Below, piece by piece: positions 16,461 through 25,643 of a stretch of DNA of 64,000 bases (the first letter of the stretch is position 1; each line of letters begins with the position of its first letter). Both the position numbers and the translations under genes were made by a program. This stretch comes from Bradyrhizobium sp. AZCC 1721 (lineage in GTDB: Bacteria; Pseudomonadota; Alphaproteobacteria; Rhizobiales; Xanthobacteraceae), in the NCBI RefSeq assembly GCF_036924715.1, contig NZ_JAZHSB010000001.1, positions 2,161,001 to 2,225,000 on the forward strand. The letters run 5' to 3'. The notes beneath the pieces were generated by a model. The model saw only the letters and a list, made by a program, of their open reading frames with translations, searched no databases and was not told the DNA's origin.

Positions 16461-16874
16461 ATGTTCCAACGATTTCTAAAGGCGCGCAGCGTTGTGAATT
16501 TCAAGGCACGATCGGCCAGCCGAGATACCGAAACGGATCGTGCCCGCGCCACATCCATTTTTCGGTCGATAGAGGATGCGCTGGAAGGCGCAAGAGTAGA
16601 ACAAGCTGGCCTAAAATCACGTATTGATGACGTGTTAGCGCGATCAGCAGTAACCTTGGGCAATGATTCCGATGAGTATCTGACGCGCGATCCGGAGGAT
16701 AACCATTATCAGAATTTGCTAGGCAGCGAGATAGCGGAAGGGCAGCGGCGGTTAAATGAGCTGGAAGCGACTATCAGGCATATCCAGTTCTTGAAGACGG
16801 CGCTCATCACAAGGTTCCCTGACTTCGACCTTGGACACAACACCTCCCACGCAAAAGATAGTGGAGTGACCTAG
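16461..16874 (+). CDS. Small helical orphan protein
   Basis: 137 residues. GGAGGAG at 16447-16453 lies seven bases before the ATG, a strong start signal. The product is highly charged: a basic N-terminus (MFQRFLKARSVVNFKAR), then helices RARATSIFRSIEDALEGARVEQAGLKSRIDD and SEIAEGQRRLNELEATIRHIQFLK, consistent with a coiled-coil dimer. No transmembrane segment or known domain. It stands alone between AT-rich and gene-free stretches. Confidence 0.7.
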   Translation: MFQRFLKARSVVNFKARSASRDTETDRARATSIFRSIEDALEGARVEQAGLKSRIDDVLARSAVTLGNDSDEYLTRDPEDNHYQNLLGSEIAEGQRRLNELEATIRHIQFLKTALITRFPDFDLGHNTSHAKDSGVT

Positions 16875-17211
16875 AAATGGTCCGATGAGAACGACGCGGT
16901 CCGGAATGCGCCGCCTTCAAATGTGACGTAAGCACCCGGTCCAGAAACAGGGTACAATCAGGAGCCGGTACAATAAATTGGCCATGCCCTGCCATATCGA
17001 GAGCTACCGGTAAGTCGCCGTCGCGGATCGCATTAGCGGTCTCGTCGGGTAATCAAATTAGGCGCCCATTTGTGATAACGAGGCATGGCGTGGTTGCAGA
17101 TCCGCGCGACTTGTACCCATACTAGATTCTATTCAGTCGGCTGCAACGAACTTACGTGTGTCGCACTTGATGTCTGTCCTGGCGGAACAATCAACGTGGC
17201 TTCCGGCCCGG
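16875..17211. other. Gap without a supported gene
   Basis: 337 bp between the 16461 gene and the 3' end of the RTX gene. Only short open frames, no hairpin with a U-tract, no repeats seen. Confidence 0.5.
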
Positions 17212-18819
17212 CTACGCGAACCAAAAGTCACCTGCGCTGAGATTCACGACGCCGGCGACGGTGAGGTCGTTATCTCCATCAAAGTGAACGATGGTGTTTC
17301 CACCGATCGCTTCAATACTCAAATCGCCAATGTCATGGATGCCCTCTGCTGCCAAAGCTGTAAGGTCGATCTTGTCTTGCCCCTTTTCGAAATCGGCCGT
17401 GTCATGCCCGTTCTCAGCGGCAAAGACGAACGTATCCGCGCCGGATCCGCCAAACATAGCGTCGTTTCCGATGCCGCTTGTGAGCGTGTCGCTGCCATCG
17501 CCCCCATCGAGAACGTTTCCTGACCCACCAAAGACGGTGAGTTGATCATTGCCCGCGCCGCCACTGAGGAAGCTTGATCCTATTGAGCCTGACACAACGG
17601 TTGCCGTCAGGACATCGTTTCCGGCGCCGCCATCCAGACGATTCTCGGCAATAGAATCGTCTGTAACCACAGGATCGGGGGTTGCCGAAAGGAATGCGGT
17701 AAGCTGGTCATCTCCGGAACCGCCATTCAGGATATTCGCGACATTGTAGAGATCCAGCCCGAGATCCGGCCCGCCGTGAGCTACAGCGTCGAGATGTGCC
17801 GTGAGGCTGTCTCTTCCATCGCCGCCCTCGAGTTGATTGAGTGCGCGAACAAATCCGCCAAGCGCGGTGGAGTTCGCAGTCAGGTTGTCATTGCCTTTCC
17901 CGCCATCGAGGTAATTCGTGACATCCGTGACGGTGTTCTCCCCGTCGGTGGAATGAGTCGCATCGAGGGTGTCGTTGCCATCATCGCCCCAAAGCTGGTT
18001 GATACCAATCGGCCTGCCGCTATTGGAGTCTGTCAGGTTGAAGGCATGCAGCACGTCGTTGCCCCGACCACCGTGAAGCTCATTTGTAACCGACTCGGTG
18101 AAATTGGATCGCCCCTCAGCAGACGCGTCCAGGACATCGTTGCCGTTGCCACCGAACAATACGTTGCTGGCTGTGCCGCGGAGCGCAGAGAATTCCGTTT
18201 CGGCATGAGCTGTGATGTGGTCGTTGCCCCAGCCGCCGTCGACCGTGTTCATCGCGATACTGGTTCCGATAACGTTACGGCCATCAGCAATGGCATGAAT
18301 GGTATCATTGCCGCATCCGCCGATCACGTCGGTTCTGACGGTCACAATTCCAAAGGCAGGAAGCGTCACATTTGCCGTGGCATTGATAGTGTCGTTTCCG
18401 CTGCCGCCATCGAGTAGCACATCTGCGATTGGCTCCGTGCTCTGAGGCGTGCTCCCGCCCTGAAGGGTGACGGTCGCATCGAGGTCGTCGTCGCCTGTTC
18501 CGCCGAACTGAATGGCAAGGCCGCGCACAGGCGCATCGCCCTGGAGCGGGACAACAACGGTGGTGGTCAGCGTGTCGTTGCCGCTACCTCCGATCAATGC
18601 TGTGCGGTTGAATGCACTGCTTAAAAGGTCATTGCCTGCAAGGCCCAGGACAACATCGCCGTCAGCTTGTGCATCTAGGGCATCGTCGTCTCCGGTGCCA
18701 ATGATCAAACTGTTGATGGGAAAAATAAGGGAGAGCCAATCAAAGGCAGAATCCGCAGAAGACTCAGTTCCCATTAATTGCTGAACGGCCCGGTTTTTTG
18801 TTGGATTGGCATTCGTCAT
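17212..18819 (-). CDS. RTX-type calcium-binding secreted protein
   Basis: 535 residues from MTNANPTKN; a GGAGGAAAAG site just before this ATG sets the start, and the frame upstream of it is not used. About 15 GGxGxD motifs are present (GGSGNDTL, GGNGNDVL, GGAGNDQL), each embedded in a longer unit rather than in the usual nonapeptide tandem, with segments like ALDATHSTDG between. There is no N-terminal signal peptide. The C-terminus (DTFVFAAENGHDTADF... to LSAGDFWFA) is the type expected for T1SS export. No catalytic domain is evident, so it is probably structural or adhesive. Exporter candidates lie at 32.5 and 58.9 kb. Confidence 0.88.
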   Translation of the reverse strand: MTNANPTKNRAVQQLMGTESSADSAFDWLSLIFPINSLIIGTGDDDALDAQADGDVVLGLAGNDLLSSAFNRTALIGGSGNDTLTTTVVVPLQGDAPVRGLAIQFGGTGDDDLDATVTLQGGSTPQSTEPIADVLLDGGSGNDTINATANVTLPAFGIVTVRTDVIGGCGNDTIHAIADGRNVIGTSIAMNTVDGGWGNDHITAHAETEFSALRGTASNVLFGGNGNDVLDASAEGRSNFTESVTNELHGGRGNDVLHAFNLTDSNSGRPIGINQLWGDDGNDTLDATHSTDGENTVTDVTNYLDGGKGNDNLTANSTALGGFVRALNQLEGGDGRDSLTAHLDAVAHGGPDLGLDLYNVANILNGGSGDDQLTAFLSATPDPVVTDDSIAENRLDGGAGNDVLTATVVSGSIGSSFLSGGAGNDQLTVFGGSGNVLDGGDGSDTLTSGIGNDAMFGGSGADTFVFAAENGHDTADFEKGQDKIDLTALAAEGIHDIGDLSIEAIGGNTIVHFDGDNDLTVAGVVNLSAGDFWFA

Positions 18820-19825
18820 CTTTTCCTCCATGGCACCCAGACAACGACATCGACCAAAATCCAGCGCTGAAATCGTATTAAAGACGCGCTGAAACATACG
18901 AGGTCGATTTAATTTGGTTGGCGATGAGATAATTAAATTAAAAGTTGCATCGTGTCCAATCACATTTAATTTGTTAATGTGAGGGCAGCCGGGCGGCAAT
19001 GAGCGCGGACGCGATTACGATTGCGGCGGGGCGTGCATCACCGCCGGCCGCGTGTTTCGCCATGAAATGGTTCCTTATTCTCGGTGGGGAACCCCCTGCT
19101 GGGCGGAAATGACATCTAATGACATCGCAGGCTTCAGTGGACTGTCGTGCAGGAACATGGACGCCCCAGCGCTATGCGTCTCTCATGCGTTTGACGGGAG
19201 ACGGTTTGCGCGACTTCAGCTCCAGCTTCGCGAGTCTGCGGTCCGCCCAGGGCAGGTGGAAATGATCGGTGACAAAATCAGAGGCTACTTTTCCAACAGA
19301 CAATCGACCCGAGCGCGCCTGTGTATCATTGAACATTGTCACTCGCTGATCGCTCCTGCTGAAATTGAAGAACAGCCGACGATCTTGTTGCCAAACTCTC
19401 AGGGCTCTCAGAACACCGCGCGCAGCATCCGCCGTGCTGAATCGCATTGCATAGCGCGCAAGTTCCCAAGCTTCGATAAGCTTTGAAGACAAATCGGCGG
19501 ACGATATGCCCATCTGATGAGAGTGAGGGACGAACCCTCGACGAACTTGGCAGCGAAACTGAAGAAGAATCTGAAGCTGGAAGCTAAGTCGACGAGCTGC
19601 TGCACTAAATTCCGGCGCGGGAACTTTGACGGGACAATTGAGAAATCACCTTGGGTGGGCCGACATGTCGTCCCAAAAAAGCCTCCGCCGACGGCGACCT
19701 CGTCCGTCGGAATGTATGGTTGGCGACGACGGAACCACACAACACGGTAACGTTGGTCGGTACAACGGTTGCTCAATAGAAAACCGCTGCGTGCACGGAT
19801 GCGGCGCTTAAGGAAACAAAACACG
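18820..19825. promoter_or_regulatory. Large divergent intergenic region with AT-rich island and conserved element
   Basis: About 1 kb between the RTX gene and the 19826 gene. The part 18905-18975 is AT-rich with several TTTAATT/ATTAAAT words and probably carries the RTX promoter. A 113-codon minus frame at 19172-19513 has no ribosome-binding site and no recognised product. The right end holds a 47-bp element also found before the duplicate gene at 55.4 kb. Confidence 0.5.
19640..19686 (+). repeat. 47-bp element shared by the two duplicate genes (copy 1)
   Basis: 44 of 47 bases match the copy at 55234-55280, counted by eye. The core GTCGTCCCAAAAAAGCCTCC is identical. The flanks between this element and each gene are not alike, so it is a separate conserved block. 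It lies 139 bp before the gene start here. Confidence 0.8.
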
Positions 19826-22576
19826 ATGGCCACCTACGACAACATCCCTCTGAGCTGGAACGACCCGTTGTTGAGCGGGGTTACGAGTTCGAGTTCGGTC
19901 ACGCTTAGAGATGGCGGGACGCTTTCGTACAAGAGCATTACCGACACTGGCTCCACGGCGTCCGTTGTCGGCCTTGGCTCGTTCAGCCTCGACCATATGC
20001 GTATTAGCTCAAGGGAAGGTGTGCGCATTGGGGGTGACGGTGACGTCACGATCAGCAATTCGTATCTCGAGTCGACGGGACAAGGGAGCGATCATGCCGA
20101 TACTATTCAGATCTATGCCCCCGGCAGCACCGGGAATGTGACGATCACGAATACGACGATCGTCGCCCACACCACCGCTGCAACTGCTGGTATGTTCGTT
20201 GCGGATGATTGGAGTGGAACGCTCACGTTCGATAACGTGGTATTCCAAGGTGGTCCGTTTGGCTTGCGTATTGCCGCGGATGCGAACGATATCTCGGTAG
20301 CGCTCAAGGACGTGTATTTTGTCGGGCCGTTTGGTTACGACGATATTCTCTTTCAGGAAGTCAATGCGGACATAAACATTACTCAGTGGGAAAATGTCCG
20401 CTCCGCAACGATCGTAAATGGTGAACTCGTTCCGGGCGAACTTATCCCGCCGCCTTTCCCGGTGGAAGGGGGTGGTGGTGGCGCTGGGTTGACGACGATC
20501 GACCACTTCTCGAACGACAGCGGCACATCCGGTGATGGCATCACCAACGACAGTACGCTGACCCTGAGCGGCAGCGCGGCCGCGAACAGCACGGTGAAGG
20601 TGTTCGACGGTACGACCCAGATCGGGACCACCACGACCAACAGCAGTGGCGCGTGGAGCTACACGACCGCTGCGCTGTCGAACGGCAATCATAGCCTCAA
20701 GGCCACGGCCACCACCACGTCGGGCACCAGTTCGACGTCATCGGTGCTTGCCGTGAAAATTGACACGGTGGCGCCCACGGCCCCGACGATGGCGACGCCC
20801 ACCAACAACGCCAACGGCGGCCTGAACCTGACCGGCACGGCGGAAGCGAACAGCGTCGTGAAGGTGTTCGACGGCACGGCCCAGATCGGGACCGCGACGG
20901 CCAACAGCAGTGGCGTGTGGAACTACACCACCGGTGCCCTTGCGGCCGGTTCGCACAGCCTCACCGCAAGGGCGACGGATGCGGCAGGCAACACCGGCGC
21001 GGCGTCTGCCGTGGTCACGGCCAGCACCGGCACCTCGGCACCCCCGGCTACGCCGGCTACGCCGACCATCGCGTCGTTCTCGAACGACACCGGAGCGGCC
21101 GGCGATGGCATCACCAGCGACAATACCCTCCAGCTCAAGGGTACCGCGGCCGCCAACAGCACCGTCAAGATTTACGATGGCTCGACCCAGATCGGCACGA
21201 CGACCGCCAGTTCGACCGGGAGCTGGGACTACATCACCTCGGTCCTGACCAACGCCAAGCATGTGCTGACCGCGACCGCGACCACCTCGAGCGGCCAGAC
21301 CAGTGCCGCATCCGGTGCGGTGACCGTGACGGTGGATACGCTGGCGCCGACGGCCCCGGCCCTGAGCAGCAACGCCATCGTCAATACCAATCAGGTCAAG
21401 CTGTCGGGGACCGCCGAGGCCAACAGCACGGTCACGGTCTACGACGGCACCACGGTCGTCGGAACGGGGACGACAAACTCGACCGGAGCCTGGAGCGTCA
21501 CGACGAACGCCTTGTCGACCGGCACGCACGCGCTGACGGTCAAGGCTGCCGACGCGGCCGGCAATGTCAGCGCCGCCTCGCAGTCGGTCAGCAGCGTGAT
21601 CGGTGGGACGTCGCCAACGCCAACTCCGGGTGAGCTAGTCGAATCGGCTGGTGTGACAAGTCTCGTTGAGAGCGGCGGCAAATATTACCTCAACAGCAGC
21701 AGCGGATCCGGCCCCACGTTGAAGTATGGCGGTGCGGATTTTGTGGACGGGCAAGATGGCACCTGGACGCCGATCGGTGCGGAGAAGACGGCGACGGGCT
21801 ATCAGGTTGCCTGGAAGGAGGCGAGCACCGGTCAGTACACGGCCTGGAACACCGACAACAACGGCAACTACGTTTCCCATGTCAGCGCCCTGACCGGCTC
21901 CGTGTCGGGCGGCTCCGTGTCGGGCACGAACTATGGCCTTAAATTGCTCGAGACGAGCTTCCATCAGGATCTCAATGGTGACGGACAGGTCGGTGCTTCC
22001 AGTGCACCTGCGCCGACTTCGTCCGTCGAATTGACCACCATGTACAAGAACTGGAGCGATATCGTCACGATCAAAGGCGTCGCCGATGCCAACAGTCAGA
22101 TCAAGCTGTATGATGGCAACGCATCACTGGGAACGGTGAATACGGCTGCCGACGGCACTTGGTCCTTCAAGACATCGTCCGCCGTATCCGACACGGTGCA
22201 CACGTATACTGCCAAGCAGATCGATAGCACCGGTCAGGTTGTTGGTACTTCGGGCAATGCGATCCTCGGCTCGACAGGGAGCAATACACTGACGAGCAGC
22301 TCCGGCGACGATGTCTTCGTTGGGAATGGAGGCGCTGACACGTTCGTATTTGCGCCGAACTTCGGGAACGACGTCGTCAAGGATTTCGGTACATATGGAC
22401 GGTCCCACGATGTGGTTCAGTTCAGCAAGAGCGTCTTCGACAGTTTCGCGAGCGTTCTCGCCCATGCAACGCAGGTAGGCCAAGACGTCGTCATTTCGGC
22501 TGATGCGGACAACTCGGTGACGTTAAAGAACACCAAGCTGGGCGCCATCAATAGTCATGACTTCCACTTCTCGTAG
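19826..22576 (+). CDS. Large T1SS-type secreted protein: beta-helix domain, Ig-like repeats, Trp-rich domain
   Basis: 916 residues from MATYDNIPLSW (TAAGGA upstream). Residues 7-205 form a right-handed beta-helix-like domain with SREGVR, GSDHAD, PGSTGNVTITN and QWENVR. A Pro/Gly linker follows. Four Ig-like domains of about 90-100 residues (each with NSTVKVFDGTTQIGT and GAWSYTT-type segments) precede a Trp-rich domain (VESAGVTSLVESGGKYYL to DLNGDG), a fifth Ig-like domain and an RTX-like end (SGDDVFVGNGGADTFVF). There is no Sec signal peptide, so export by T1SS is expected. The first 590 residues are almost identical to the protein at 55412-58804. The beta-helix could be an exopolysaccharide lyase or binding module (inference). 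Confidence 0.85.
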   Translation: MATYDNIPLSWNDPLLSGVTSSSSVTLRDGGTLSYKSITDTGSTASVVGLGSFSLDHMRISSREGVRIGGDGDVTISNSYLESTGQGSDHADTIQIYAPGSTGNVTITNTTIVAHTTAATAGMFVADDWSGTLTFDNVVFQGGPFGLRIAADANDISVALKDVYFVGPFGYDDILFQEVNADINITQWENVRSATIVNGELVPGELIPPPFPVEGGGGGAGLTTIDHFSNDSGTSGDGITNDSTLTLSGSAAANSTVKVFDGTTQIGTTTTNSSGAWSYTTAALSNGNHSLKATATTTSGTSSTSSVLAVKIDTVAPTAPTMATPTNNANGGLNLTGTAEANSVVKVFDGTAQIGTATANSSGVWNYTTGALAAGSHSLTARATDAAGNTGAASAVVTASTGTSAPPATPATPTIASFSNDTGAAGDGITSDNTLQLKGTAAANSTVKIYDGSTQIGTTTASSTGSWDYITSVLTNAKHVLTATATTSSGQTSAASGAVTVTVDTLAPTAPALSSNAIVNTNQVKLSGTAEANSTVTVYDGTTVVGTGTTNSTGAWSVTTNALSTGTHALTVKAADAAGNVSAASQSVSSVIGGTSPTPTPGELVESAGVTSLVESGGKYYLNSSSGSGPTLKYGGADFVDGQDGTWTPIGAEKTATGYQVAWKEASTGQYTAWNTDNNGNYVSHVSALTGSVSGGSVSGTNYGLKLLETSFHQDLNGDGQVGASSAPAPTSSVELTTMYKNWSDIVTIKGVADANSQIKLYDGNASLGTVNTAADGTWSFKTSSAVSDTVHTYTAKQIDSTGQVVGTSGNAILGSTGSNTLTSSSGDDVFVGNGGADTFVFAPNFGNDVVKDFGTYGRSHDVVQFSKSVFDSFASVLAHATQVGQDVVISADADNSVTLKNTKLGAINSHDFHFS
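19843..21670 (+). repeat. Direct segmental duplication, copy 1
   Basis: Nearly identical to 55420-57238 in the same orientation, about 35.6 kb apart. Over about 590 encoded residues only six substitutions and one three-residue indel are seen. Both copies keep intact frames. Confidence 0.95.
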
Positions 22577-22594
22577 TAGCTCAGCCTGAAAGCG

Positions 22595-22632
22595 TTCGGA
22601 TGCGCTCAGCCAAATTTATGAGCGCATCCGAA
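22595..22632. terminator. Strong hairpin after the first large secreted-protein gene
   Basis: TTCGGATGCGCTCA (22595-22608) pairs perfectly with TGAGCGCATCCGAA (22619-22632), a 14-bp stem with a 10-base loop, starting 18 bases after the stop codon. No U-tract follows on the + strand, so it may act as a transcript 3'-end stabiliser or a factor-assisted terminator. Confidence 0.65.
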
Positions 22633-22823
22633 ATATCGGCATAAGCGTTGGTCGTGCGAAGGATCGCCGGAGAAGCAGCAAACGCTGGCTCGCAAACCGC
22701 TAGCAGGCATTGATGATCTCCGATGAGCCAGCTAGCGACGGCAACCTAACGCGTTGTTTGTATGAACCTCTCGAACGTTGGCGCCACGGCCAGCAGGTAT
22801 CAACCTGCCCAGCCGCTAGCCGC

Positions 22824-23144
22824 CTAATACCTGACTGAAATGACCGCACCCGCTCGATAGCGCCAGCAAGGTCCGTAATGCGCAGGTCCAGGATACCAGC
22901 CGGACCCGAAAAACGGCACGGTCAGGGGGGTAGCACCCCGGACCCCTTCTACTAGCTCGCACCGAGCATGGCGAGGTCCGACTGAACGCGGCGGTCTTGC
23001 GTACCAGCGGTGCGCGCTAACATCCGCTCCTGTCATCGAAGTCGGCTGAACGGCCCTATCTGCTGCTTCTATTGAGCTCGTGGAAATAGCCAGACATGCG
23101 GTCAACGAGACCGACAAAATGAGAATTCGAGGCGCAGTCGACAT
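22824..23144 (-). CDS. Small secreted hypothetical protein
   Basis: 106 residues with an N-terminal signal peptide (MSTAPRILILSVSLTACLAI, cleavage near SSIEAAD). The mature part contains CELVEGVRGATPLTVPFFGSG and ends in PGPAHYGPCWRYRAGAVISVRY, rich in Pro, Gly, Tyr and Trp. Two Cys in the mature part could pair in the periplasm. From memory, proteins with the GVRGATPLTVPFFG block recur in Bradyrhizobium without a function. It is isolated from its neighbours by gaps of more than 240 bp on each side. Confidence 0.65.
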   Translation of the reverse strand: MSTAPRILILSVSLTACLAISTSSIEAADRAVQPTSMTGADVSAHRWYARPPRSVGPRHARCELVEGVRGATPLTVPFFGSGWYPGPAHYGPCWRYRAGAVISVRY

Positions 23145-23480
23145 TACGGTCCCTCTTGTTGATGTGTCCCGAGACTATCCTCAAGCTCCAGCTTGGCCCA
23201 GCCCGATCAACAGGGGAAGGTCCCGCCCCGGTATCCCCAACTCCCACGGGATTCCATCCTGAGGCTCGAACTGCCGTGGACTGTTCCCGCTAGGTCCCCT
23301 GCCAAGTGCGTTGGCGGGAGCTGATCGGCCACCGTAGCATCCGACCAGATTATCGTCCGGCTTCTGTCGGCGGCCCCTCATTACAACGCATAAACTTCAC
23401 GGAAACATTGAACCTACTTCCCGCCACCGTCGTCTAATCTTCTCGGGAATTCCAGCTTTCCTGATGCAAGGGGGGCTTCT
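23145..23480. other. Gap without a supported gene
   Basis: Short proline- and arginine-rich open frames on both strands only; no ribosome-binding site, repeat or terminator stands out. Confidence 0.45.
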
Positions 23481-23762
23481 ATGGGTGACGACCTTACAAG
23501 CAACGCCTACAATAGAACTCTTCAGGATTCGCTCAAAACAATAAAGCAGGCTAACGAGCAGCTTCACGTTGTGACCAAGGCTAACGCAACACCGGCAGCC
23601 CTCACATCATGCATGGAACTTTACGGGATATTGCTTGGGGAAGTCACAGATATTCGCAGCAACTTAGTGACCTACCTCGAGTGCACGCGTGCAGCGGGCC
23701 AAAATTCCTACGCAATAAAATGCGTTAACCGCGACCGGCTTCAAGAGGTCTCGTCGTTGTGA
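23481..23762 (+). CDS. Small helical hypothetical protein
   Basis: 93 residues from ATG with AAGGGGGG five bases upstream. The sequence looks helical (TLQDSLKTIKQANEQLHVVTKA and MELYGILLGEVTDIRSNLVTYLE), and has three cysteines (SCMEL, ECTRA, KCVNR). No family recognised. Its last 22 bases overlap the 3' end of the H-NS-like gene on the opposite strand. Confidence 0.6.
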   Translation: MGDDLTSNAYNRTLQDSLKTIKQANEQLHVVTKANATPAALTSCMELYGILLGEVTDIRSNLVTYLECTRAAGQNSYAIKCVNRDRLQEVSSL

Positions 23763-24157
23763 TTATCGTCGTCTGCAAGGTTAACGCTTTTGTCTATTAC
23801 AAAGTCTTCCAACTTCCGTCCGGCGCTTAAGGCGGCGACCAGCCATCTCGGCTGCTTTCCGCGCCCAGACCACTTTTGCGAGGGCTGAGAGGGGTTCCAG
23901 TATTTTGGCTGAACTTTTGGATATTTGCGTCGCGGACGGTTGGCAGGCGAGCCCTCAATGTCGCGCATCTCTACGCGGCTCAATTGCGCCAGCCGCCGCC
24001 GCTCCAATTGAAGTTTTTCTGTCGTGATTTTTTCGGACAGGAGTTTGGTGAGCTGCTCATGCAAGAGCCAAAGCTCGTCAAAATCCATTGTCTCCAAGTC
24101 TGTCCTGCGCATCGCGGGTCCGTTAAGGCTAACAGATTGCGGTCTTTCCGGAAGCAT
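23741..24157 (-). CDS. H-NS-like nucleoid protein (copy 1)
   Basis: 138 residues. The N-terminal half is a helical oligomerisation region (DLETMDFDELWLLHEQLTKLLSEKI...). The C-terminal half is the DNA-binding domain with PRRKYPKVQPKYWNPSQP and the signature WSGRGKQPRWLVAAL, corresponding to the minor-groove loop of H-NS. The start at 24157 is supported by GAGG eight bases upstream; an internal ATG at 24112 is possible. Such proteins bind AT-rich DNA and silence it. It is divergent from a second H-NS-like gene 700 bp away and sits inside a locus full of AT-rich promoters. Confidence 0.88.
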   Translation of the reverse strand: MLPERPQSVSLNGPAMRRTDLETMDFDELWLLHEQLTKLLSEKITTEKLQLERRRLAQLSRVEMRDIEGSPANRPRRKYPKVQPKYWNPSQPSQKWSGRGKQPRWLVAALSAGRKLEDFVIDKSVNLADDDNHNDETS

Positions 24158-24866
24158 CCAATCCTCGAAATATCGCTGGCGATGACGCCAAATACGTGCG
24201 AAGTTTGAATCGATAGGTTTAGGTTTTAAACATTATTTGATTGTAAATTTAATAATTTAATTCAGTTAAAAGCAAGGGCGTATTTAGGGTTTTGAGCAGA
24301 GCGGGTGGGCGTCGGAAAGGGAGCATGACACGCTGCTATGAAATGATTGGGGTAGGGTCGTTGCTGTAGAGTTTTTGTGTAGGTGCCCAAATGGATTTTC
24401 AGATGGATTCTATCGGTTCATCCCTTTCTCGCCTTCAAGATGCGGTTGGCCGCTGCATGGTACCGTCCGCCGCATCGAGTGATGTTAGCCAACTTAGACA
24501 CCAGATTGAGCTTCGGCAGCGTGTCCTGAAGGATATCGAAGTCATAAGATGCCGGCTGTCGCTTTTCTTTCGCCACAGAGGCAAGGGGCCGCGCAGGAAA
24601 GCACAGCGCCGGCGGGGGCGATCGAGCCTTGACGCACGCCAGGACCACGGCTGGCGAGCTCCTCGTCCTTGACTGCAGCTTTTTGATCGGTGCAGTTCAA
24701 AGGGCCGCCCAGGCTGGGGATTTCGCGCGGCTAGATTTCTGTGTAAAGCAATCGCGAAGAACGCCAGAATAATCCATTTTCCCGTGGAACCCTTGTAATC
24801 CCCCTTGATTGTTATTCGGGGGTGTGACATCGCATTATGTTCTAAGGGGAAATCAAGAGCGACGGC
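24158..24866. promoter_or_regulatory. AT-rich spacer between the two H-NS-like genes
   Basis: Divergent region. The part 24222-24280 is AT-rich with AATTTAATAATTTAATT, a likely autoregulatory site for H-NS-type binding. A 93-codon + frame at 24391-24672 is the only possible gene in the rest. Confidence 0.5.
24391..24672 (+). CDS. Possible small hypothetical protein
   Basis: 93-codon frame beginning MDFQMDSIGSSLSRLQDAVG. The first 55 residues are helical with HQIELRQRVLKDIEVIRCRLSLF and look protein-like. The rest is very basic and arginine-rich, as expected from antisense or non-coding GC-rich DNA, so the true end may be decayed. The start has only a TAGGTG-like site. No family recognised. 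Confidence 0.33.
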   Translation: MDFQMDSIGSSLSRLQDAVGRCMVPSAASSDVSQLRHQIELRQRVLKDIEVIRCRLSLFFRHRGKGPRRKAQRRRGRSSLDARQDHGWRAPRP

Positions 24867-25229
24867 ATGGCTCCGAAGAAGATCGATTTAGAGTCCTGGT
24901 CTCTGGATGAGCTTTGGGCGCTTCACGGAGAGATCAGCGGGATTTTGTCAGCGCGGATCAGGGCCGAAAAAGGCGAACTTGAGAAGCGCTTGGCGGTGCT
25001 TAGTCGCGGCACAATTGTCGGTGATGATTCGGGGAATTTGCAACCGGACCGCAAGCCTCGCCGCAAGTATCCCCGGGTATTGCCAAAGTATCGGAATCCT
25101 CAAACCTCCGAAACCTGGTCGGGTCGCGGCAAGCGGCCGAGGTGGCTGGTTGCGGCGGTCAAGTCGGGACGCAAGATCGAAGATTTCCGGATTGGCGAGG
25201 CCGGCACGAAGGCTCGTCAGCGAGCGTGA
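24867..25229 (+). CDS. H-NS-like nucleoid protein (copy 2)
   Basis: 120 residues of the same architecture as the protein at 23741-24157: helical N-terminus (KIDLESWSLDELWALHGEISGIL), linker, then PRRKYPRVLPKYRNPQTSE and WSGRGKRPRWLVAAVKSGRKIEDF. Residue-by-residue similarity is clear in the DNA-binding half and moderate in the oligomerisation half, so the two are diverged paralogues able in principle to form mixed oligomers. It is the closest regulator to the exopolysaccharide export genes that begin at 27.1 kb. The ribosome-binding site is weak. Confidence 0.9.
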   Translation: MAPKKIDLESWSLDELWALHGEISGILSARIRAEKGELEKRLAVLSRGTIVGDDSGNLQPDRKPRRKYPRVLPKYRNPQTSETWSGRGKRPRWLVAAVKSGRKIEDFRIGEAGTKARQRA

Positions 25230-25342
25230 GCTGATCGACGGGGTATTGTATTATTAACCACAAAATTAATGGGTTAGAGGCGCGGCTGGCGAACTGAGAT
25301 AATTTGCCGTCAGGCATTATCGATGCGCGGCAGAGGCAAGCG

Positions 25343-25519
25343 GTGACCAATCGGGATTGGACAGAAATCGAGAATGAGCTGAATGGGCTGGTGCCCGGCC
25401 TTCCACAAGGCGAAAAGAGGACGTCGCGCACTCAAAGCGTTCGCCAAACGATCCAAACGGACGAACAGGCGCTTCTGGCGCACATAGCTGACGCTCTGGT
25501 CCAAGAGAAACAATACTGA
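25343..25519 (+). CDS. Possible small hypothetical protein
   Basis: 58 residues from a GTG (MTNRDWTEIENELNGLVPGLP...); the open frame also allows a TTG at 25304. Acidic and helical, ending in DEQALLAHIADALVQEKQY. No strong ribosome-binding site, no family recognised, but the composition is more protein-like than the antisense frames around it. Confidence 0.35.
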   Translation: MTNRDWTEIENELNGLVPGLPQGEKRTSRTQSVRQTIQTDEQALLAHIADALVQEKQY

Positions 25520-25643
25520 CGTGTAATTCCCGAGCTTGAGTTGGCGCTACGCCGGCCATGTTGACTTGCAAGGTGCCGCCTCATTGAGCGCGCTTTGAAT
25601 CAGTTCGGATCAATCTGCTCGACCGTCAGGCCAATTCTAGCGT

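Noticed and set aside
19172..19513. 113-codon minus frame between the RTX gene and the first large secreted-protein gene
   Set aside because: No ribosome-binding site, no recognisable family and a competing overlapping frame at 19408-19833; kept as undecided rather than called.
20009..21529. Long minus frames with RGRRR-type composition over the large secreted-protein gene, and their twins at 55586-57199
   Set aside because: Antisense shadows produced by high GC and the Ig-like repeats; present in both copies only because the coding strand is duplicated.
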